Of a DNA stretch of 64,000 nucleotides, positions 35,479 through 44,281 are shown in pieces. This DNA is from Pseudomonas pisciculturae (lineage in GTDB: Bacteria; Pseudomonadota; Gammaproteobacteria; Pseudomonadales; Pseudomonadaceae): contig NZ_JACVZE010000012.1 of the NCBI RefSeq assembly GCF_015461805.1, forward strand, positions 100,984-164,983. Direction: 5' to 3'. Under the pieces are notes generated by a model. It saw only the letters and a program-made list of their open reading frames with translations, made no database searches and had not been told where the DNA came from. The translations under genes were made by a program, and so were the position numbers. Position 1 is the stretch's first letter, and every line of letters starts with the position of its first letter.

Positions 35479-36890
35479 GCAAACCAGCCTTGCAGCCAAA
35501 GCCCATCACTCTGCCCCACCGTACGGAAAGCCCACCCTTGTTGGCCGGCGCGGGTCTGCACCAGGTAGTAGTCGCGGCGGATATCCGCGCCGTCCCACCA
35601 GCCGGACTCGATGCGTTCCGGGCCCATCAGGATCTGCACGCCGTGCTCGGCCAGCAAGGTCGGCTCACGGAGCAGCCAGCCTGGGCGCTGGGCTTTATTC
35701 AGGGTTGGGCATGGGGTTTTATCGGTTGCGGCTTGCCAGGCGCATTCGGGGCGGTGGTCGGCGTGAAAGCGCAGGCCTTGCACGGCTTCGTCCCCCAAGC
35801 GGGCGCGCAGGCGCTCGCGCAGTTGCTCCCAGGGCAAGGTCTGTTGCGGGCGGTCATCGAACAGGTCTTGGCGCTGTGGCACGAACACCGGCAGGTCCTG
35901 GGCTACCAGGCGAAAACCGCGAACGGGTGAAGTGACTTGCACCTGCTCCAGACGGCCACGGGCCAGTTCGAACAACATCGCCGGTTCGCGCTCGGCACTG
36001 AGCAGGCCGACCTTGATCACGCTGTCGGGCGCCTGCGCATGTTCTAGGTGCAGGTCAAAGCGCTGCACGCCACTGTCGCGACCACACAGGAATGCAGACA
36101 GATCACCGGTCAAGCGGCGCAGGGGAAACAACAGCGCCTGGTGGGATTGCACGTCGTAATTCAATTCGATGCGTACATCGAACTGGTCCGGCGGCTGGTA
36201 ATACGCCAGGGCCAGCGGGCGTTGCCCGGTCAGTGCGTCCAGATGCTTGAGCAAGCCAGCCTCGAAGCGCCGCGCCAGGGTATGCCGGGGCAACGCCTGC
36301 ACCTGGGCCAGAGTGCGCAGGCCCATGCGCGACAGCGCGGTGGCGGCTTGAGGGTCAAGGCCGGCGCGGTCGATGGGCAATGGCGCCAAGGCGTGCATCA
36401 AGCGTTCGTCATCGGCCACGGCCAGCCCATCGTGGATATTCGCCAGCACCCGCGCCGCCGCCGGATTGGGCGCAGCGACGATACGGTGGCGAAAGCCCAA
36501 CTCGGTCAATTCCTGGCGCAAACGAGCCTCAAGCTGCGGCCACGGCCCAAACAGGCCCAAGCTCGATTCGATCTCGAACAACAAGGCACGCGGGTAATAC
36601 AGGCTGACCTGGGAACTGAACCGGTAGGCCCAGGCGGCGAGAAACTGTTGCCAACGTTCGATCTCGGCGGGGTCGTATTCGGCGCTGGCGAAGGTCTTGG
36701 TCAAGGCATGGGCGGCGGTCAGGGATTGGCCGGGGCGCAGGCCCAAGGCGCGGGCGGCGTCATTGACGGTTTGCAATACGCGACGCTGCGGCGTACCGGC
36801 CAGCAAGGCCAAGGGTTGGTCGGGCTCGGGGTGCACACGCTGCACCCCATCCAGCGCCAATTGCGGGAAGACAATACACACCCAGCGCAT
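35475..36890 (-). CDS. imuB: ImuB, Y-family polymerase-like mutagenesis protein
   Basis: A 471-residue DinB-related protein. It begins MRWVCIVFPQLALDGVQ, where active Y-family polymerases have an acidic catalytic motif; the metal ligands are missing, as known for ImuB, so it acts as an adaptor and not a polymerase. The middle carries the helix-hairpin-helix segment ALSRMGLRTLAQVQALPRHTLARRF. A QTLPW motif near residue 347 resembles a beta-clamp-binding sequence, in keeping with ImuB recruiting DnaE2 to the clamp (inference). The start at 36890 lies 7 bases after the imuA stop. Confidence 0.95.
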   Translation of the reverse strand: MRWVCIVFPQLALDGVQRVHPEPDQPLALLAGTPQRRVLQTVNDAARALGLRPGQSLTAAHALTKTFASAEYDPAEIERWQQFLAAWAYRFSSQVSLYYPRALLFEIESSLGLFGPWPQLEARLRQELTELGFRHRIVAAPNPAAARVLANIHDGLAVADDERLMHALAPLPIDRAGLDPQAATALSRMGLRTLAQVQALPRHTLARRFEAGLLKHLDALTGQRPLALAYYQPPDQFDVRIELNYDVQSHQALLFPLRRLTGDLSAFLCGRDSGVQRFDLHLEHAQAPDSVIKVGLLSAEREPAMLFELARGRLEQVQVTSPVRGFRLVAQDLPVFVPQRQDLFDDRPQQTLPWEQLRERLRARLGDEAVQGLRFHADHRPECAWQAATDKTPCPTLNKAQRPGWLLREPTLLAEHGVQILMGPERIESGWWDGADIRRDYYLVQTRAGQQGWAFRTVGQSDGLWLQGWFA

Positions 36891-36897
36891 GGCAACC

Positions 36898-37512
36898 TCA
36901 GTGCCCCGCCAGGGCAATCGGCGCCGGGTGAGCCAAGCCGCCCCGGCACTTGATCACCCGCACTTGCGCAGGTTTGGCCTCGACAGCCAGGCGCAGGGCG
37001 GCCGGCGATGAGTTGATCGCCTCACCCAAGGCGCGCCAGGCAAACGCCAGGGTCTGCCCGGTTTCTGCCGCCACCTGCAAACGCCGCAACGCTCGGTCAT
37101 CGGCCTTGCGCGGCCAGCACAACACCGCGCCGCAACTGCCTGAACGCAGGCATTGCTCCACGGCCCACAGTGCATCGCGCTCTTCAGCCTGGATCACCGA
37201 GAGCAGGCGCAGATCCACCCCGGCGTTCTGCCAGGCATGGGGGTACGGCGTGTATGGCGGCGCCACCAGCACAATGCGCTCGCCAGCCTTGGATAAACGC
37301 GCCAGGGTGGGCAGCACCAGTTGCAGCTCGCCCACGCCCTCCTTCGCCATCAGAATTTCACTCAAGGCCGACTCCGGCCAACCGCCGGTGGGCAACACCG
37401 CGTCCAGCGCCTTAAGCCCGGTGGGATGGGCACTGACCATTGGCGCGGCAGGCCGGCCCTTCCACACGCGGCCGCCATTGAACAGCGTGTCCAGTGCAAC
37501 GACGGCGCCCAT
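36898..37512 (-). CDS. imuA: ImuA, SOS mutagenesis protein
   Basis: A 204-residue protein related to RecA and SulA. It carries HPTGLKALDAVLPTGGWPESAL near the N terminus in the position of a RecA-like P-loop region, but without a canonical Walker A Lys-Ser/Thr. Downstream are GELQLVLPTLARLSKAGERIVLVAPPYTPYPHAW and LCWPRKADDRALRRLQVA. ImuA works with ImuB and DnaE2 in lesion bypass. Its start overlaps the lexA2 stop by one base (TGATG). Confidence 0.92.
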   Translation of the reverse strand: MGAVVALDTLFNGGRVWKGRPAAPMVSAHPTGLKALDAVLPTGGWPESALSEILMAKEGVGELQLVLPTLARLSKAGERIVLVAPPYTPYPHAWQNAGVDLRLLSVIQAEERDALWAVEQCLRSGSCGAVLCWPRKADDRALRRLQVAAETGQTLAFAWRALGEAINSSPAALRLAVEAKPAQVRVIKCRGGLAHPAPIALAGH

Positions 37513-38129
37513 CAGCCTTGCCTCACCAGGCCGCAGAACACCCCTTCGATGGCCAGGTCCTGGTCGGCGCCTACCACGATGGGTTGATACGCGGGGTTGC
37601 GTGGCAAAAGGCGCACGCTGTCGCCGTGGCGTTCAAAACGTTTGATGGTCACTTCGCCGTCCAGGCGCGCCACCACAATCTGCCCGTTCAAGGCCTCGGC
37701 ACTGCGGCGTACGCCCACCAGGTCACCGTCGAGGATGCCGTCCTCGATCATCGAGTCACCCTGCACCCGCAATAGATAATCCGGGGTTTTCGCAAAGGTG
37801 GCTGGGTCGAGTTGCAAACGGCTGTGCACTTCGGCATCGGCGCCGATGGGCAAACCTGCGGCCACACGGCCAAGCACCGGTACATCCAGCCACTCCGGAC
37901 GCGCTGGCTGATTGAGCAAACGAATGCCGCGGGCCTGGTTAGGGTTGACCTCTATAAAACCGGCGTCGGTCAACGCCAGCACATGCTTGCGCGCCACGCT
38001 GCGCGAGGCAAAACCGAACGCCTCGGCGATCTCGGCGAGACTGGGGGGCTGGCCTTGTTGCGCGATACGGTCGCGGATAAAGGTCAGGATGGCGGTACGG
38101 CGTGGGGTTAGAGTCGTCATGGAGTACAT
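37512..38129 (-). CDS. lexA2: LexA2 SOS repressor
   Basis: A 205-residue LexA-type repressor. The winged helix lies in the first 70 residues (LTPRRTAILTFIRDRIAQQG, then LAEIAEAFGFASRSVARKHV). The self-cleavage Ala91-Gly92 bond is in GRVAAGLPIG, with catalytic Ser126 (QGDSMIEDG) and Lys163 (VTIKRFE). RecA-stimulated autocleavage would derepress the operon. The ATG at 38129 is preceded by GGAG five bases away; an ATG three codons later (38120, MTTLTPRR) is the alternative. The candidate operator overlaps both the ribosome binding site and this start. It is the first gene of the cassette. Confidence 0.94.
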   Translation of the reverse strand: MYSMTTLTPRRTAILTFIRDRIAQQGQPPSLAEIAEAFGFASRSVARKHVLALTDAGFIEVNPNQARGIRLLNQPARPEWLDVPVLGRVAAGLPIGADAEVHSRLQLDPATFAKTPDYLLRVQGDSMIEDGILDGDLVGVRRSAEALNGQIVVARLDGEVTIKRFERHGDSVRLLPRNPAYQPIVVGADQDLAIEGVFCGLVRQG

Positions 38130-38138
38130 TTGTACTCC
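38121..38138 (-). promoter_or_regulatory. Candidate LexA2 operator (perfect dyad over the lexA2 start)
   Basis: GGAGTACAAATGTACTCC is a perfect inverted repeat, 7-bp arms around AAAT. It contains GTAC-N4-GTAC, close to the reported LexA2 recognition pattern GTAC-N4-GTGC of Pseudomonas putida. It covers the ribosome binding site and the first ATG of lexA2, so bound repressor could block initiation as well as transcription. Confidence 0.75.
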
Positions 38139-38254
38139 TGTGGGAAATTTCTGACAATAGCCGCCAGTCGAGTGGCCGATGACCCGCTCTATCGAAACTT
38201 CCCACACGACCACCGGATAACCTCTACTCCCCGCCCCTGAAAACCTCTGCAAAG

Positions 38255-38283
38255 TCCCTCGCCTGACTACACGGTGCGAGGGA
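38255..38283 (+). promoter_or_regulatory. Hairpin masking the Shine-Dalgarno of the Rhs gene
   Basis: TCCCTCGC (38255-38262) and GCGAGGGA (38276-38283) are perfect 8-bp arms with a 13-base loop. The right arm contains the GAGGG ribosome binding site of the ATG at 38290. In an mRNA covering this stretch the site would be base-paired. Confidence 0.6.
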
Positions 38284-38289
38284 TTGCAG

Positions 38290-38326
38290 ATGGACTTTCT
38301 GATTGACGGGTTGATCGCTTGATCGC
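38290..38326 (+). other. Original Rhs start and 8-bp tandem duplication that shifts the frame
   Basis: The ATG at 38290, with GAGGG 7-8 bases before it, encodes MDFLIDGLIA and then meets TGA at 38320. Bases 38311-38318 and 38319-38326 are the same octamer TTGATCGC. Removing one copy joins MDFLIDG-LIA directly to FTSQTIGYL of the long Rhs frame. The present sequence is therefore the frameshifted form of a gene that starts at 38290. Confidence 0.8.
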
Positions 38327-41300
38327 CTTTACCAGCCAAACCATTGGCTACCTGGTGCTGGCCGCCATGGATTCGAAGACGCGGGATGTCGAATCCGTCA
38401 TCCGCGATTTCAATGGTTGCCTGAATACTTTCGACGAGTGGGCGTCGAGCTTTTTCAGCCTGTCCGCGCTGGAGGTGGAGCAAGTCTTCAAGGTGGGCGA
38501 TGACGTGGCGCTGGTGGCGCCGATCAATCCCTCCCTGCTCCCCAAGACCACTACCGCAACGTGTAGCGCTAACGGCACGCTGACCCTGGTGCATCTGTTC
38601 CAGAGCTCCCGGTTCGTGCCCATTGGCAATACGCCGGTGATGCTGCAAAGGGTCGATCCAAACGGCGGCCCGCTGGGCGACCCCATCCATCAAACCATCG
38701 GCCCCAGCGGCATTCTTGAAATCAAGGAATGTGATCGCAACCGGCAGTACCGGGTCAGTTTTTACCCCAACGTTTCCGAGCTGCATTACCAGGCGCTCTA
38801 TGGCTCTTACCAGTCGGTGATCGCTTCGCAGGCAGATTGGCTGCGCAGTGAATGGGGCAACACATTCGCGCCGCTGTGGCAGAACTACTCCGAAGCGAAT
38901 TTCCTCAAGCGTTATCTCTCGCTTCATCAAGCCTATGCACGCGGGTTTGGCGAATCGCTGTATGCAGTCTGGGACACCATCAAGCAGTTGCTTGAGTGGC
39001 TTTCAGCCCCCTTGGTACATGCCGAAAAACTGCTGCATTACCTGTCCCAGGCTGCGTTTGAACAGTTGCTTGTAGCTGGCGCCGAAAGCATTGCCAAGGG
39101 CTTGCTGGTGCTTAGCGATGAACCGCTGTTGTTCATCTATCTGTCGGCAATGGTCAGTTGGATGCGCATGTTGCCGCCGCCGTACATGAACGAATTGCTC
39201 GGGGAAATCAGCGCCGACGTCCTGATCAATCTCTTGCTGTGCCTCGCCACTGCCGGAATGGGGATGGCGATACGCATGAGTGCGCAGGTGCTGGGTGGCA
39301 TCAAGTCTCGTCGTGCGCGTCAGTGGCTGGAGCAACTGGCTCGGCAGTTTGGGAAAGCTCGCGTGGAAGAGCATGCGGAGCTGGCCAAACCGGTTTTGCT
39401 GAGCAGTGCTGCGACGCCGATCAGGACGATTCCGGATGTGCCGTTGAAGGCTGGGGATCAGTTGGTTTCAAACCCGGTGGCGATGGTTCGGGGTAAGGGT
39501 CGGCAGCGGACGGCGTTGGTTCGGCAAGAGTCTGTGGATGATGTGCCGGCTTCGGGTAAGAACCCGAATGGGGATGCCGCTTCAAGTTCGGATAAAACGG
39601 CTACTGACGGCTGCCCGGTTTCGATGGTTACCGGGGAGGAATTATTGACTTTGGTTGATGGTTCGCTGGACGGGATTTTGCCGTTTGAGTGGACCCGATT
39701 GTACCGCACCAGTGCCGTGGAAGTGGATTGCGGGTTGGGGTTTGGTTGGAGCCACTCGCTGGCGCATCGACTTCAGGTTTCCGGTGAATCGGTGGTGTGG
39801 ACGGACCATGAAAATCGGTCGATTGTCCTGCCCTTGCCCTCTTCTTCTCGGCCTGCGATTACCAATAGTTTGGCCGAAGCGGCGATTTATCTGGGCGAGA
39901 AGCCGGATGAGTTGGTGCTGGCTCAAGCCTCACGTTTCTACCATTTCGTTCACGGTTCGCTGACGGCGATCAGTGATGCGTATGGCAATCGGCTGCGCAT
40001 TTCCCGGGACGTTTTGGGGCGTATTGAGCGGGTGGATAACGGTGTTGGGCGCTCGTTGTTTTTGCGCTACTCGGCCGATCGCATCGTGGCGGTGGATTAC
40101 CAGATTCAGCGGGCCAAGGGTTATGAGCCCTACGTCTGGGTGACCGAGCAGAACGTTGTTTCCTACGCCTATGACTCACTTGGAAGGTTGGTTTTAGCGA
40201 CCAATGCTGTAGGCGAAACTGAGACTTATCGCTACGACGATCAGCACGTCATTCTTGAGCGTGGTTTGGCCGGTGGGGCGAGTTTCTTCTGGGAGTGGGA
40301 ACGGTCTGGCAAGGCGGCGCGATGTGTCCGGCATTGGGCCAGTTTTTCGCAAATGGACACGCGCTATGCCTGGGATGGCAACGGCCGCGTCACGGTGTTT
40401 AACGCCGATGGCAGTCAGGAAGTCTACGTGCATGACCAGCGCGCAAGGCTGGTGCAGCGGGTGGATCCGGACGGTGCTGAGCACTTCAAATCTTACGATG
40501 AAAAAGGCCGGCTGACGGTTGAGCAAGACCCGCTGGGGGCGGTGACGGCGTATCAGTACGACGACGCTGGGCGGCTGGTTGCGCTGTTTCCCGGGGATGA
40601 CGAGCCCACATCCTACGAGCATGACAACGGCTTCGTACGGGTTGTACGGCGGGGTGACGCGGTTTGGAAGTATGAGCGTAATGATCAGGGCGACGTCACG
40701 CGCAAGATCGATCCTGACGGGCATATCACCGATTACACCTACAACAAACACGGGCAGCTGATTGGGGTTTGGTACCCGGATCACAGCTCGCAGCGACTGG
40801 TCTGGAATTCACGCGGGCAGCTGACTGAAGAACAACTGCCCAATGGTGGGATCAAGCGCTATCGGTATGACGATATTGGTCGGCAGATTGCGCGTGAGGA
40901 TGAATATGGCGCGCTGACCCAATATCAGTGGGACAGCGTTGGGCGCTTGGTTCGGGTAGTCCTACCGGGCGGTGCGTGCAGGGAATACAGCTACAACCCC
41001 TACGGAAAAATCACCGCCGAGCGCGATGAACTCGGGCGCGTTACGCGCTACGAATACGCGGATGGGCTGCATCTGATTAGCCGTCGCATTAATGCCGATG
41101 GCACGCAGGTTAAATACCGTTACGACAACGTGCGGCTGTTGCTGACTGAAATCGAAAACGAAGTCGGCGAAACCTACCGGTTGCAGTATCACCCCAACGG
41201 CCTGATCCAGCAGGAAACCGGGTTTGATGGACAGCGCACTGCCTACGTCTACGACCTCAACGGAAATCTGCAGGAAAAGAACGAGCATGGTGATGATGGT

Positions 41301-42983
41301 AGTCAGCTAGTCACCTGTTACGAACGCGACTTCGCCGGGCGACTCGTACGAAAAACCCTTCCAGATGGAAAGTCTGTCGACTATGCCTACGACCGCCAAG
41401 GCAACCTCCTTAGCGTCGACGACAGCCACTGGTTTTTAGCCTACGAATACGATCAACAAAACCGCCTCACCGCTGAACACCAAGGCTGGGGCACCCTGCG
41501 CTATGGCTATGACGCCTGCGGCCAACTCAAAAACCTGCGCCTTCCCGACAACAACCGTGTTGTTTTTAATCATGCAAAGGGCGGCCACCTAGCTACCGTC
41601 GAGTTGAATGGTGAAGTTCTCACCTCACACCTATTCAAATCCGACCAGGAACACCAACGCCAACAAGGCCAACTCCTCAGCCATTACCACTACGACGACC
41701 AACAGCGCCTCCACGCCCACGCCGTCACCCAACAAAATCACTACCTCTACCAACGCCAATACGACTACGACAAATCCGGCAACCTCACCCGCCTGCTCGA
41801 CACCCGCAAGGGCGAACAGCGCTACCAGTACGACCCACTCAACCGCCTAACCCGCGCCGACCATTCCCAAGACCTGCAAGAACGCTTCGGCTACGACCCG
41901 GCTAGCAACCTGCTCATGCAAGACCGCCCTGGCCCCGACATCGTGGCTGGCAATCGTCTGTTGATGCAGGGCGATTACCACTACGACTATGACGCCTTCG
42001 GCAACCTCATCCGCGAACGACGCGGCAAAGGCCATCAACTCGTCACCGAATACCGCTACGACTGCCAGCATCGGTTAGTCGAAGTCAAAAAACTCAACGG
42101 CCAAACCGCTAGCTACCGCTACGACCCATTCGGCCGACGCATCAGCAAAACCGTCGACAACATCACCACGGAGTTCTTCTGGCAAGGCGACAAACTCATC
42201 GCCGAACACCACAAAGATAAACACCGAAGCTACCTCTACGAACCCGACAGCTTCCGCCCGCTGGTACTACTGGAAGGCTACGGCCCCAAAGCCACCAAGC
42301 CCTTCCACTACCAACTCGACCACCTCGGCACCCCACAGGAACTCACCACGCCCGAGGGAGAAATTGTCTGGTCCGCGCATTACCGTGCCTACGGAGAAAT
42401 CAGCCGTCTCGACATCGGAAAAGTCGACAACCCACTACGTTTCCAAGGCCAATACTTCGACGAAGAAAGCGGCCTGCACTACAACCGCCATCGCTACTTC
42501 AATCCGGATATCGGCCGCTACCTGACGCCTGACCCGGTGAAGTTGGCGGGTGGCGTCAACGCGTACCAATACACCATTAATCCGACAGGCTGGATAGATC
42601 CCATAGGTTTTTCCTGTGAGCGCGGTAATTGTCCTGGCCAACGTAGCAGTACACAAAAAATGCGGAGTGAGGAGGCTCCACCTGAAATAGGTAATGCCAT
42701 TCATTCATCCACTTACGAGCAAGCATTAAACAAAGCTCTGGATTGGTTGCTGGGTTATGATTTTCGAGCTGAAAAACCAAAGCTTGGAAAATTCGGAAAT
42801 CGCGTGGGAGAACCTGTAGGCATGCAAACATCTGATAACAAAACAGGCTATCGCGTAGAGCATGATGCAAAGAGTGGTGCACACATCAATGTTTGGACAC
42901 ACAGAAAAAACGGACCACACTTCACCTTTGAAGGCTCCCCAAAAATGGTTTACCAAATCACAAAGAGATTTGCGAAAAAATGA
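38319..42983 (+). CDS. Rhs/YD-repeat polymorphic toxin protein (frame open from TTG 38319)
   Basis: The long frame encodes up to 1554 residues from a TTG at 38319; a first internal ATG is at 38367. N-terminal residues 1-230 form a domain of unknown fold. A hydrophobic stretch lies at about 265-340, as in many Rhs effectors. A DUF6531-type segment, CPVSMVTGEELLTLVDGSL, sits near 435. YD repeats (for example YRYDDIGRQIAREDEYG) run from about 560 to 1370. The Rhs core ends at RYLTPDPVKLAGGVNAYQYT (about 1397) and DPIGF (about 1427). The last about 123 residues are a separate tip with lower GC. The shell would enclose and release this tip as the toxin, typically via type VI secretion. No vgrG, PAAR or Eag gene is in the window. 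The tip is not identified. Confidence 0.88.
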   Translation: MIAFTSQTIGYLVLAAMDSKTRDVESVIRDFNGCLNTFDEWASSFFSLSALEVEQVFKVGDDVALVAPINPSLLPKTTTATCSANGTLTLVHLFQSSRFVPIGNTPVMLQRVDPNGGPLGDPIHQTIGPSGILEIKECDRNRQYRVSFYPNVSELHYQALYGSYQSVIASQADWLRSEWGNTFAPLWQNYSEANFLKRYLSLHQAYARGFGESLYAVWDTIKQLLEWLSAPLVHAEKLLHYLSQAAFEQLLVAGAESIAKGLLVLSDEPLLFIYLSAMVSWMRMLPPPYMNELLGEISADVLINLLLCLATAGMGMAIRMSAQVLGGIKSRRARQWLEQLARQFGKARVEEHAELAKPVLLSSAATPIRTIPDVPLKAGDQLVSNPVAMVRGKGRQRTALVRQESVDDVPASGKNPNGDAASSSDKTATDGCPVSMVTGEELLTLVDGSLDGILPFEWTRLYRTSAVEVDCGLGFGWSHSLAHRLQVSGESVVWTDHENRSIVLPLPSSSRPAITNSLAEAAIYLGEKPDELVLAQASRFYHFVHGSLTAISDAYGNRLRISRDVLGRIERVDNGVGRSLFLRYSADRIVAVDYQIQRAKGYEPYVWVTEQNVVSYAYDSLGRLVLATNAVGETETYRYDDQHVILERGLAGGASFFWEWERSGKAARCVRHWASFSQMDTRYAWDGNGRVTVFNADGSQEVYVHDQRARLVQRVDPDGAEHFKSYDEKGRLTVEQDPLGAVTAYQYDDAGRLVALFPGDDEPTSYEHDNGFVRVVRRGDAVWKYERNDQGDVTRKIDPDGHITDYTYNKHGQLIGVWYPDHSSQRLVWNSRGQLTEEQLPNGGIKRYRYDDIGRQIAREDEYGALTQYQWDSVGRLVRVVLPGGACREYSYNPYGKITAERDELGRVTRYEYADGLHLISRRINADGTQVKYRYDNVRLLLTEIENEVGETYRLQYHPNGLIQQETGFDGQRTAYVYDLNGNLQEKNEHGDDGSQLVTCYERDFAGRLVRKTLPDGKSVDYAYDRQGNLLSVDDSHWFLAYEYDQQNRLTAEHQGWGTLRYGYDACGQLKNLRLPDNNRVVFNHAKGGHLATVELNGEVLTSHLFKSDQEHQRQQGQLLSHYHYDDQQRLHAHAVTQQNHYLYQRQYDYDKSGNLTRLLDTRKGEQRYQYDPLNRLTRADHSQDLQERFGYDPASNLLMQDRPGPDIVAGNRLLMQGDYHYDYDAFGNLIRERRGKGHQLVTEYRYDCQHRLVEVKKLNGQTASYRYDPFGRRISKTVDNITTEFFWQGDKLIAEHHKDKHRSYLYEPDSFRPLVLLEGYGPKATKPFHYQLDHLGTPQELTTPEGEIVWSAHYRAYGEISRLDIGKVDNPLRFQGQYFDEESGLHYNRHRYFNPDIGRYLTPDPVKLAGGVNAYQYTINPTGWIDPIGFSCERGNCPGQRSSTQKMRSEEAPPEIGNAIHSSTYEQALNKALDWLLGYDFRAEKPKLGKFGNRVGEPVGMQTSDNKTGYRVEHDAKSGAHINVWTHRKNGPHFTFEGSPKMVYQITKRFAKK

Positions 42984-43399
42984 GCTACCTTGACGACGAA
43001 GTAATAGAAGACTTTAAAAAAAATGATATACCGCTCACGATTTTACCAAAACAAAAACACGACCTGATTGTAAAAGAAATTAATAACTCCATTCCGTTTC
43101 ACACATGCAATATCGCTTGGGAGCTACTAGAAGGCAGCACTTACCTAGGAGATATAACATCAGACACCTCAATAGACTCACTTGCAGAAAAAATCAAGAA
43201 AACAACTGACAACCATGTAATTATCCTAGGCGACTCAACAGACAACGCTTACTCAATAAATGTCAAGGATATCTATCCGGCACTACAAATTTTTTCGACA
43301 ATACCACAGCACACCTTTATAACTTTTATACGCCTGGGAAAAATAAAATGGATCGCCGGCTTATCTTTCGAAGGCAATATGTACTTTTCAAATCTATGA
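42980..43399 (+). CDS. Candidate immunity protein to the Rhs tip
   Basis: A 139-residue acidic, apparently cytosolic protein without signal peptide, starting MSYLDDEVIEDFKK. Its ATG overlaps the Rhs stop codon by 4 bases (ATGA), the normal arrangement of a cognate immunity gene behind an Rhs toxin tip. The gene is clearly AT-richer than its surroundings, as is the tip coding region, and both were probably acquired together. No family is recognised; the immunity role rests on position and composition. Confidence 0.7.
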   Translation: MSYLDDEVIEDFKKNDIPLTILPKQKHDLIVKEINNSIPFHTCNIAWELLEGSTYLGDITSDTSIDSLAEKIKKTTDNHVIILGDSTDNAYSINVKDIYPALQIFSTIPQHTFITFIRLGKIKWIAGLSFEGNMYFSNL

Positions 43400-43543
43400 A
43401 CCTTGCAAAACACTCATGCACACACTAGATACAAATAACCAATATCACTACATAAACAACACAAAAACTCATAGCCTCACTCACAACAGCCGATTGGCGG
43501 CTGCTTCGCAGCCCAGCGCGGGGCAAGCCCGCTCACCACGGAG

Positions 43544-43748
43544 TTACCAGCCTTCCTTCAGCATACGTAATTAGAGATGCTGCAACAGCATAATGGTCTT
43601 ACCATCCACAATCTCGCCACTCTGCACCATCGCAAACGCCTGCTCAAACCCCAGCTACAGCACTTCAATATCCTCACCCCCTTCCTCCAACCCACCGCCG
43701 CCGCCGACCCGCCCCCAGCCTGATACTCCCCATAAAAAAGTGAACCCC
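43544..43748 (-). pseudogene. Duplicated, degraded 3' end of nudK
   Basis: This stretch is a copy of bases 44351-44555, the last about 65 codons of nudK, in the same orientation. Shared runs include CTGCACCATCGCAAACGCCT and AGCACTTCAATATCCTCACC. Many substitutions and at least one base lost from a C run destroy the frame. Similarity also covers the REP-like sequence just before it (43496-43543 against about 44282-44350), so the duplicated block is about 250 bases. Confidence 0.85.
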
Positions 43749-43751
43749 CAT

Positions 43752-43835
43752 GAGGAGACATGGACGCTGGAGCTTAAATCCAACATCATGAATGTAGATA
43801 ACACTGTTGTAAGAGTTCCATTACCGAAGAAATGA
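43752..43835 (+). pseudogene. Remnant of a toxin-tip C terminus
   Basis: The open frame ending at 43835 encodes ETWTLELKSNIMNVDNTVVR and VPLPKK after the nudK-like homology stops. This is about 26 codons of an unrelated C terminus, one base before the start of a small acidic protein gene. The arrangement matches a toxin tip followed by its immunity gene, with everything upstream of the tail lost. The toxin identity is inference. Confidence 0.5.
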
Positions 43836-43836
43836 A

Positions 43837-44220
43837 ATGAAGATACGAGTTACCGAGGTGCTTACGATCGAGGACACACTACGCGTGGGTTTCCTCTCGC
43901 CTGCTGGAAGTGGCACCGCTCTATGGATCGGACTTAAGCCGACAGCAGGTCAAGAACTGGACGTAGAGTTTGACTTGGATGAGGTTTTTTATTTTGGTGA
44001 AAACCTCAAATCTTCGTCCAGCACATCCCCGCATATCACCGTCGAAAACGGCGCAATCTATATAACAGCTGAAATAATCCAAAACGCCGACGAGGAATGG
44101 GTAGCACTTAAACTCGAGGACTCGATAATCCTCATTGAGCTCGAGGTGCCAATCGCTCAACGATCAGGATTTGTTGAGCTAAGAACAAACAGCATCCGTT
44201 TGTATCCAACAAATATTTGA
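43837..44220 (+). CDS. Orphan immunity-like protein (127 aa)
   Basis: A 127-residue acidic protein, beta-rich by appearance (ITVENGAIYITAEIIQ, LIELEVPIAQRSGFVELR), without signal peptide. The ATG follows the stop of the toxin-tail remnant after one base. Like the immunity gene at 42980 it is AT-richer than the housekeeping genes around. It lies between the two copies of the nudK-end duplication. The proposed role is a retained immunity gene of a displaced Rhs tip. No family is recognised. Confidence 0.6.
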   Translation: MKIRVTEVLTIEDTLRVGFLSPAGSGTALWIGLKPTAGQELDVEFDLDEVFYFGENLKSSSSTSPHITVENGAIYITAEIIQNADEEWVALKLEDSIILIELEVPIAQRSGFVELRTNSIRLYPTNI

Positions 44221-44281
44221 GTTAACCCTGGATAACCAAGGCTTCACAAACCGGGTTTAACTCCACCATACCGGCCCAGGT

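Noticed and set aside
33598..35568. Long plus-strand open frame opposite dnaE2
   Set aside because: It mirrors the DnaE2 coding sequence, has no start signal and shows no family features.
43558..43761. Small minus-strand coding frame in the nudK-end duplicate
   Set aside because: It arises from the degraded duplicate in a shifted frame and does not keep the NudK protein sequence.
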